DNA from: Lethocerus indicus
Taxonomy: Eukaryota > Arthropoda > Insecta > Hemiptera > Belostomatidae
NCBI GenBank assembly: GCA_019843655.1
Contig: JACDQD010000002.1
Span: 13,105,154-13,169,153 of the forward strand
Direction: 5' to 3'
Length of the DNA: 64,000 nucleotides
Shown: positions 42,901 through 52,786 of the stretch, piece by piece
Numbering within the stretch: position 1 is the stretch's first letter
Layout: the number at the start of each line of letters is the position of its first letter
Notes under the pieces: generated by a model
Told to the model about the DNA's origin: nothing
Seen by the model: the letters and a program-made list of their open reading frames with translations, nothing else
The model's database searches: none
Position numbers and translations under genes: made by a program

Positions 42901-45900
42901 AAAGAAATGAACTGAACACAGAAGCGGGTTTCCTGATGGTTTTCCCCGAGCGTTTAAAATAAACGCTGTTGCCAGTACGCAGCCAACACAGGCCTTCTGG
43001 GGAAACTACAAAGGTTGAATAGGGCCACAGCCAAAACCAGTTTACTAGAAAAAGGGGGAAAAACCAACACCGGTTCCCTATGTGAGAGGTTACAACCGGA
43101 TCACCCTGGTACTTAGAATCGGTTCATCAATTATCTTTAATAGAACGTGCCAATAAGTAACCTGAAAGGAAGATTTGATTTGAACATTTGTATATGCATA
43201 AATAAAATGTCTTCCATTTTGTCTAGCTTACCCAATATATAAAATATATGAAAACAACATTTCAATTGGCAGGTTTTCAAAAAAAAATAACATACTAGCA
43301 TGCAATATTCAAGACAATATAAACCAAAACCACGAATAGGGATGGCTCAGAGCCAAAACGTGCGTCACTGCAGCGAAGAATGAAATCATCTTCCAATGAA
43401 GTTTAATGTTAAAACTAATACTGACATTTGTTATTACAAAGTCTTTCGTATTTTAATATTAAATATCTGCAATTTAAATTCAATACCTTATACAAAATTA
43501 TTGCAGCAAAACATCCCAAGTGGTCGATTAATCAGAACCTAACGTTCTAGCCGTCACTACAGATTATTGTATAATAAATACGTTATTATCTTATTAATTT
43601 AATAATAAATTCAGATTTTATTTGAGGCACACTCCGAACACGGATTCCCATTCTACACAGAAGTGGGAGAAACTTTCTCTGACTTGCGAGATCCGCCGCA
43701 AGAAGCAGCACCGCTTAGCTCAAAACTACGCCACAGCTAGTCTTTCTACTCAATTAATCTCTTTTACCTACGTGGACCGATACAATCAGAAAGCCATCCC
43801 AGCTGAAATGCTAGACTGTAGCTCTAGGACATAAAATATCGTCAAAACGACCATGTTTAGATTAATGTACTGTTATAAAAATGGTAAACTCTCCGAAGTT
43901 ACACACCGTTATCAAAGAATAATTAACAAAAGAAATTAGTTAATAGGTAGAGATGGGCCGAGAAGAGTACTTTTTTCGTACTGAGATACATTTTTATGTA
44001 TGTTAAACACACATACATTCTAGGTATGTTAAACAGATTACGTTTGACATCTTAAACTTATATACGCAAAAATATATTTGTATAATATTCAATAAAATTA
44101 CATACATTAATATAACAGGAACAGGTAGTAATCTGTCTATAAATTCAATACAGGTTCTAATTTATAGACAAGGGTGGCCTTTAATAAACAGTTCTAAGAA
44201 TTTTTCGCAAACGTCAGTTTCTTTATTGGGCGAAGGAGAGTATTGACCTTAACAAAAATCAGTGTGTGAAAAATAAAAATTAATGCTGACCTCACAAATG
44301 TATACCGTGAGAATCAAATAGGAATTCCAATATAGGCAATAGGCACGAAATAACACGCTTCCTGTATACGCCTGTGCCCGCAATGGCTTTTGTTTTGAAT
44401 GTCTTCATAAAATGTTTTTTTTTTCTTTTTTACCAAAGGAAAACATATATAGTTTGTTCACACATATATTAATAACACCTAATAAATCGTAAGTAATAAT
44501 TGTAATAACTGATAAATAACCTTGCATTCAATATTTGTTGTAGTTATCGAACAGAAAGGGGGATGACCAAATAAGTAAAATGTGAGTTTCATTACGATAT
44601 TGAATTTTGATTTTATGCTTAGTATTTCAAACGGACTACAGAAGGGTCTATTAGTACAAACTACCTCCGAGTCCAAGGAGTAAAATAATATCTCTTTGTT
44701 ATAAAAGCTATAAAAATTGATTATTGAGTAAGCTAAACAAGAAAGGCACAAAACAATTTCTTCTAGTCTTCACTGACATAGCCGAGTAAGAAGAAGAAGA
44801 AGAATTGTTGACCGGGCTTAGAATCAGAAGAGCAGTGTCATATTCTTTTCTATCGTTAATAATTCAGTGAGCCCCTTTTTTAATGAAGCATCACTGATGA
44901 GTCGGGACAATTTGCGATTCATCACCGGTATCCTTTTGTCGCAATGGGCCTCCCAACATGTCAGGCAAACTAGATTTAAAACCGGAAAAAATTCGTGTAA
45001 GATAAATTCAATAAAAGATAACGAACTGTAAAGTGTTGTAAACAAGAAGTACGAGATAAAACAGAATATCAAATCAGTGTGAGCGAAATATTATTTTGGC
45101 ACGACTTGATAAATTTTAAGTTCATTTTAAAATGATTCTCCAATGGCACTATCTGAGAGAACGTTTCGGTATCATGCATTATCTTGGTAATGAAAATCGC
45201 ATCCTATCTCCAACGATATCATACAATAGGTATTCAGGTTAGGTCTCGGACAATCATGACCTGAATTTGATAATTATTCAATAACCGGGATGATTCACTT
45301 GATAATGATATTTCTTATTTGATAATGACTATATACATCACGAAGAAAGTTACATGCAAAAATCCACCAGGCGACTACGAAAATAAAAATGTTATTTTGT
45401 ATCGTTGTAGCTGACATTAAAGTTCAAGGCGTATAATTCTACCTGAATTCGAATTTGCAATCGACTCAGAAGTTATTGTCTCGCTAAGAATCGGTTTCAG
45501 GGTAACCGCGTGCACGCAAGAGGGAGCTCTTATCCATCTTACCCACACTCTCCAATCAACTGCTCCATATCCTTATCCTGTATCTACCCTCATATTCAAC
45601 AACTTCGCATTTCGACACTGGTCTTCAGATCTATATCTGCATTTTATTATGCCACGTTAGATTATTAAGGGGCGCAACGAAACCAACTAACTCGAATAAT
45701 ATGGATTTAATTGTGATCCACTCGTTTTTAATTTAAGTTCGCAGTTAACGGAAACACGTTATCTGGGAGGGTATCGCAACCAGATAATATAAACGCCTTT
45801 CACCGCTATACACTTGTTATGGATTATTAGACACATTCAAGAGTTCTACAGAAGTCCGCGGTGCCGGCTTATGCAGAAACATTAAAACCGACACAGGCGG

Positions 45901-48900
45901 AAGGCAAATAATTTGGTCCCCAGCTCTGCACTGCGGACCGTTTTAAAGGGCACAACGACTCTCGGCGTTTCAAATCGATATTGTTCCATGGTGGAAATTC
46001 AACACCCCATTTTCCACTAGTTGTGCAGGAGGTGTCAGTAATGAATATGCATTTTCAATTCATAATTTGTAAAAAAAAAGTACGGATATCGACTCATTTC
46101 AGTGTTATCTGGAATTTAAAGTACAGATCTTTAAATTGTACAATTGGGACAAGACAACTTCTAGGTTGTATTTTATTGGTAAGTGGACGGGGCCCTACTA
46201 AAGAAGGAGCATAGAAGTTGTGATTTCCAATTAAGAATTCGCACCATGACTGGCAGGATGACTAATGTGGAAGACACAATATGAAAGGCGACAACCAACT
46301 ATCAATACAGATGGCAGTATTAAGGCAGTGGCTGACTAACTGCGGCAGGTTGATCATCGCGTTAAAATTAAAAATAGTACCAGATGCACCGATGCAATTG
46401 AAACTTCAGCCATACCCTAAACTAAACTTCTCGATCCCGAATTCATTATTCTGTCGAACCTTCTGTCTCTTGTAATAACGAAGTATTCCCTAATTTTATA
46501 ATGTTAATGCGAGAATGAATTATTGACTAGACAAAATAAATAAGCTTACCTTTTGGTGTATACGTTCCTTGTAGCTCTCCGACCTGTTGATAGACGCCTG
46601 GGCTGGCTTCACCTTCGTTACAAGGTGGCTCCTGGAAAATAACAGCAAAATATTAGAAACACACAAATGAGATAACTCACCTAAAAAAACAGTCGAAATT
46701 TGCGTCCAATAAGTAGAAATTTGCCCTGTTCAATTGAAATATCGAAGGATTATTACAAATCTTATACGTTAATTACTTCTAATTATCCTGTCGTTTAACA
46801 TTTGTAACGTACGGAAATTACATAATTAAATAAATGTATTAAACAACAGTATTGTTGTTTGTCACAAACAATGTATATTGTCTACAGTATTCCATGCATT
46901 TGAAGAAAGTATTTGTAATTGTCCGAAATCACAGGCGACTGGGGTCCGATATAGTATAATTAATCAAACAGTGTGGCTTTATCACGTCGACCTAGGTTCG
47001 AATCCCAGTGGTAGATCGTACTGTCATTGTATTTTAAACGGTTATCCCTAACGTTTAAAAAGAAATAAATTAAGTCATTGCAAAAATAGTTTCGTTCCCT
47101 CTAAATATATTTTTCGTTACACATTCTGGGAAGCGAATATAGTTTTATTTCCCCACGTATGCACGAACGGTGGGTGATCGTCTGCCTCTGTTCATTTCCA
47201 ACTGAACAGGACTCCGCTCAGATAACACTTAATTAAACGTCACGAAGTTCCACCCGGAGTGAATACCTTCAGTGTTGTGACGTCCAGGAATCGGAGACGG
47301 GACCAGATAAACCGAGCTGCACACCAGTGGAGGAAATTATCGCTTTAATGGAAATATGCAAGTGAAGAGATTCTAACGGAACAACGCGTCCAGTAATTCA
47401 AATAGGAGTGCCGTAATCGGGTATACAACTGTGCATAATTAACTCATTAATTAAGATAAATATTACAGATAACTCTTTAACACGAGCTTTAACTCTTTAA
47501 CTCCAAGATTGCACTTTATTATATTGAAGTAACGATATGTTCGACAAAAGAGTAGATGGGGTTATTTGTACAAATTATGTTCACAAAAGAAATTAATCAG
47601 ACTACTTCTTTGCCTTTCTTATTAAGCAATACAATGTTTTAATTACCAAAATTCAGATTTATGTTTCTATAAAACATACTAATGAACTAGAATTAAGTAC
47701 ACATTTTAAAAAAATGAGTAAATAACGCGTAAGAAAGTTTGAAATATCGCACGAAGTAATACATCATTCATATCATCTTATGGACCAGAACTTTGGCTTA
47801 CCTACGAACATTTAACAGTAATCATTTAGAACAAATATTTCTCAGTGGTTTTCGCTAAAAATTATGTTTCGATATGCACAGTATCGCACCCCGAATACAT
47901 TCGAGCTTTTACAATACAGTATAGCTTTTGATTTTACGAGTATTACGAGTTTCGCATATTATGGACGAGAGTGCAACTGTCAATTATACAAAGCTAGAGT
48001 GAGGCGTGAAGACTAAACGAAAATGTTTTTCACTTTTTGTTAAGAGACAACACTTCCGTTAGCCGTTTAGCACGTAGTACGCAATGTCAACTTACGTCGG
48101 TAAGCTCCTTTTCCTCTGAAACATATCTGTCGCCGCGCACCATCAGTCGTCAATCCACTGCCACGGGATAGGACTCGAATTAACATAAGATAGGGCCCAC
48201 TACGAACGTCGGCCGGGTTTATTACCCGACCCACCGCAAAATAAGAAACACAACCGGGGGCCAACGGTGGAGGAGGAGGGCCGGCTCGGGAAAAAGGTCA
48301 ATCGATAGGGATTAAAGGCACATTCGTCGAGGAGAGGCGACGGCGGCAACCGAACGAGGCTTTAGACGATATAAACGGGAGGTCCGCCTTTTACTCCTTT
48401 ACGATTGGGGGGCCTGGGTGGCGGCCACGATCCACCGGAACCGGACAACGGAACTGTGTAAGAAATGTGAAGCGGGAAGGGAGGAGGGGGTCTCGTAGGG
48501 GTGGCTTATCAGGCCGGCGGGACGGAAGCTTGCGACCGCCACGAGACCTACCAGCCAGATAGCGAACCAACACGGCACACTCTCAGCTTAATTAAACTGA
48601 CGCTCCTAGGGCGGAATAAACGAGTGCGTTTTCCGAAAATCTCGGCACGACATGTGATCCACTAATGAATTTAGATGAAAATTAGATAGGATATTAAAGA
48701 ATTAGACGCCCGAACATTACAACACTGACTCTTCAGTACCTTTCGACATCCTTTTTATAAATTTACTCGAATCAACCATAAAACCATAAAAAGTTATTTT
48801 TATTAATTCTGTCAACTCACGGCGCACTTCGGAGGAAATGTACCTACTAGGGTCACTCCATACAACACTTTTCGGAATAAAATAGTGCACACGATTGTAA

Positions 48901-51900
48901 TACATTTTAGAAAGAAATAGGGAATAAAACAATCAATGCGTAATTTATTATATCAAAGAAGTTCACGAGTTTTAACCAGGTTATTGGGGATTCTCCGGGG
49001 ATTAAAAGGAGCGGTTCCTGCTGTCGGAAGAGAGAATTAGCATAGAGGGAATACTTGGAATGGTAACGATAGGGTGCTAAATGGCGAACAAAAATAACAC
49101 GAGGAATTAGAACTACCGATTTAGAAACGAAAGAGATTACGGTGATTTTTCTGAGTATATAAACCGTATTTTATACATATTGCCACCGCGGCTGACAGCA
49201 GTATCGATCCATATTGGAAAATTAAAAACAAGTAAGACCTATATCCCACAAAATGTGTAGGACCTTCAACATTTCACAGGCAACTAAAAAGTGTCTGCAC
49301 GCTGCCTTCAAAGTACGTGGCGGCTGTATTTATAGATACAGAGGCCGTGTAAGACTCGCTCTGGTGGCCAGCCATCTAGATTAAGACACGAGGACTGCCC
49401 CAATAACCTTTACCATTTGGTAGAATCGTACCTTAACGATCGGAAGGTTGTTATTTTATTAGAGGTAACTGAGCAACAGGTCGAACGATAGATGAGACGA
49501 GGTTGCGCAAGGTTTCATCGTAGACCCCTTAATTCTGGAATATCGTCCTCGACGGCTGTTTTCAGTAATCCAATGTGCACCAGAAGATAGAATACGAAAG
49601 AAAGAATACGCGAACGGCCTATATAAGTAACCATCTCCAGTAGACGCAGAGCTGATCGATCGAAAAGTGAAAGGGCTATCGATCGTCTCCAGAACCTACG
49701 GGAAAACAATCTACGCACCTCAATCGATAGAACGCACGGAATATTGCTGATAGGTCGACTAAACCCAACGAGACAACAAAGAGACCTAACTCAAGGCAGT
49801 AGAATAAAATGTCTCAGAGTGACACCCATCAGATTGGGCCATGTGTTAATGTTAATTCCTCTAGTCCACGAAGGCCGCACCAAAGATGAGGCCGTGGCTA
49901 GAAGTCATGGAGGTCAAACAAATTTCTATTTAGCAAAATAATAATCTTTCAATTTCATCGTTTGGTTGTGGGAGTCGACCAAGATCAATTTTGAATCGTG
50001 CGGCCGCAGGCCTGCCACTTGGTTTAAGTTGAAATTCAGAGTATAAACAGTGATTTAGTGCAAAAACGAAAATTTTTCTCAAGAAGACGTAGAAAATGAC
50101 AATTAACCTAACTAAAGGAAGTATTAGATTTTTACGGAGCAGGTCAAATCTTGCTATTAATTAGTAGCAGCATTAAACAAACGCCCGACCCCGCAACACC
50201 TATGGTATCAGTGTTTGAAGATTACTAAAATCACATGCAACAGAACTTAATTACCCAGTTTAATGGTTAAAGAGAAAATGTAATCCGCGTTAAATTAGTG
50301 CCACACGAAGTAGAAGTTGGAGAGCCAGATATCTCAGCTTGGCTCAACACCTTCTCATTTAATACGAGATCCATTCCCGACTTCGTCACTACAATTTGTC
50401 TAATCATTGTCCGTTTATCACCTAATTCCTGCTTCATGCGCATTGTTCCGATATTTTCCAGAATATATTTTACATTTCGTACTGGCTGAAAACAAAATAA
50501 TTGTAGAATTCTACGTTTCACTTATTTTTTGCACTCCAGGACGAATAGTAGTTGTGTTACAATTAATTTTATAATTAATATTATAAAATCCGACTTTTAC
50601 CAACATCGGGGTTAAACATAAAACTGAAAGGTAAATGAAAGTATAACGCGATTGAAAATAGAGGTCAGGACGGGTGAACACATCAAGGTACAATGAACCG
50701 GCAAAACAATGAAGGGGGATAATGGTTCCCAGCCAAAACAAATTCTTTACCTAACGAAGGAGTCGTTAACTTTTCATGAGAGCTTCCTGCAGCTTGTTAA
50801 TCCGATGTACGAAACATTTTAGAAAAACAACATATTTATTTGCGCATTTTATATATGAAGTTATATATTTTATACAAAGAATCTTCATAAAAAACGACGA
50901 AAAATTCATAAACTGCAGCCATTAAAAAAATTAAATACAAATGACGAGTAATCGTTATCGACTAGATGGAGGGTCGTGTTCTACCAGAGAAGTTTCACTA
51001 GGAGCGGAGTTGGTGTTATGCAAGAGACGGGGGAGGAGCAAGAGGCCCGGCCCCGAGCAGCGGCAAATGGTATTGTATTATGACTCACGTGTTTGGAACG
51101 CAGGTGGCTCGACTGGGCCAGCATCGGGGACTCCGACTGGCTTTCTCGACAGGCCGACCCGACCCTCCGAGTACCCTACTCGCGATAGCACCCTAACCGG
51201 CTCTCGGCTAAGCCACGATGGTTAATCCAAACGCTAACGAGTACCCGACAGAAATGGCTCCGGCCAGCAGTTTAAAAACCACGCAATACTCAATTCATAA
51301 TTCAAGAAATTCAGGAACAATCAGGAAAAGTGCGCCGACTTCAAACCGAACATTTGAAGTGTAAAATCTGGCATATGGCATACTGTTCGATGTCTCTTAT
51401 TTATTCGCTGTTAATGCAGAATCGGATAACACTTATACATTGTTATTCCTTCATTTGTATCATTCAAATGGCGATAGTATCTGTAGTTCATTCATTTATT
51501 TTATTTAGGTAGTATTATCGAGGAGTTGTCATGAGTCTAACTATGTGTGTTTTATGTCTAACTGAAATGAGGTAATGTGAAACACCTGTCGAGATTTCTA
51601 ATTACTCTGTAAGCATAATACAGAACAAAACAAGTAATTATACCTGCATGTAACCCCTATTGCTAGATAAGCTAATATCGTATTGTTATTAGAAATTAGG
51701 TGTAAAGATGGGAAGGGCATTTCACTAATTAGAGAACACATATGATTTGGGCGTGTCATTCAATAAACCAAAGGAAATTACAGAATCTTCCAAAAAAAAC
51801 TAGGATTTAGATATATTATTTAAATAAAAATCCAGGGGACTACGCGAATATGCAAAAGAATGTTCCCTAGGGTCATGAACAAAATTTGAACTCAGCATGT

Positions 51901-52724
51901 GTCTATTTGGGGAACCTTCCCCTTTGACGAAGGTAGTTACGAAAATAACCGTAAGAAATAAAACTATAATTATACCCCTAACGTCGAACCCTCATCTGTT
52001 GCCAATAATAACCTGCCCGAGGGACACCACACCAAGCTTATTTAGTAGCTATTTCTCATTAATGAAGTGAATACAAAAAGCTACTGTTTACAACTGTTGT
52101 AACGTACGGAACATAGGGAAATTTACATTATTTATGGAATACAATGATAATAAAATAAATGTATGTACCAAAGATATGCTTTTAGTTTATAAGTATTTTA
52201 TATAGTATTAATTATAGTATATATTAATTGATGTGTGACCTAGTAGTCCCACCAACACAGTAGTATATGTAGGGAACGAGACAATTAATACGTTATGTGC
52301 TTGAATTTCGCTTCATCCTGTCCACCTTTACCGAACTGATCTGGCCGCGTATCTAATAGTTCTTTTTAAAAAAGACGAATTCTTCTCAGTTTAAACACAA
52401 TTACACATTCAACTAATAGATTATAAAATTTTTTCTCAAATTTTTATTACAATCTTCTGCGTAGCCTATTTGAATTGAAATAAAATCCCAACTGTATTAA
52501 ATTCTAATTATCATACACGGAATCAAGCCGGTCAAAGGAAGAATAAAAATTCATGACTTGAACAACGTAAGGACAGGACGGTAACTTTGCCAATAAGGAA
52601 AAGTCCGCCCAAGAATGGTATTACGGCCTTATGGTAGTCAGGACGGCCATCCTATCCGGACGTCACGTTAGATCCCGCATCCGGTCAAATAATTAAAACT
52701 GAATCAAACTGAAGAGTGTTGACC

Positions 52725-52786
<62 letters not shown>

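Larger units (their letters stand above)
37405..46549 (-). other. Intron (9.1 kb) of the RhoGEF2-like gene
   Basis: It is phase-0 at both ends. It contains a GC-rich island at about 38.28-38.54 kb, a 19-bp-arm hairpin at 39144-39183, a compound TA microsatellite plus G/A tract (39859-40023), the strong 42.3-kb foldback and a 12-bp inverted repeat at 44134-44170. It also has an ATGAATATGCAT site at 46041. No coding sequence was recognised. Confidence 0.75.

Noticed and set aside
46941..47020. Functional tRNA gene
   Set aside because: The T-arm and B box are good but acceptor and anticodon stems do not pair; treated as a SINE head.
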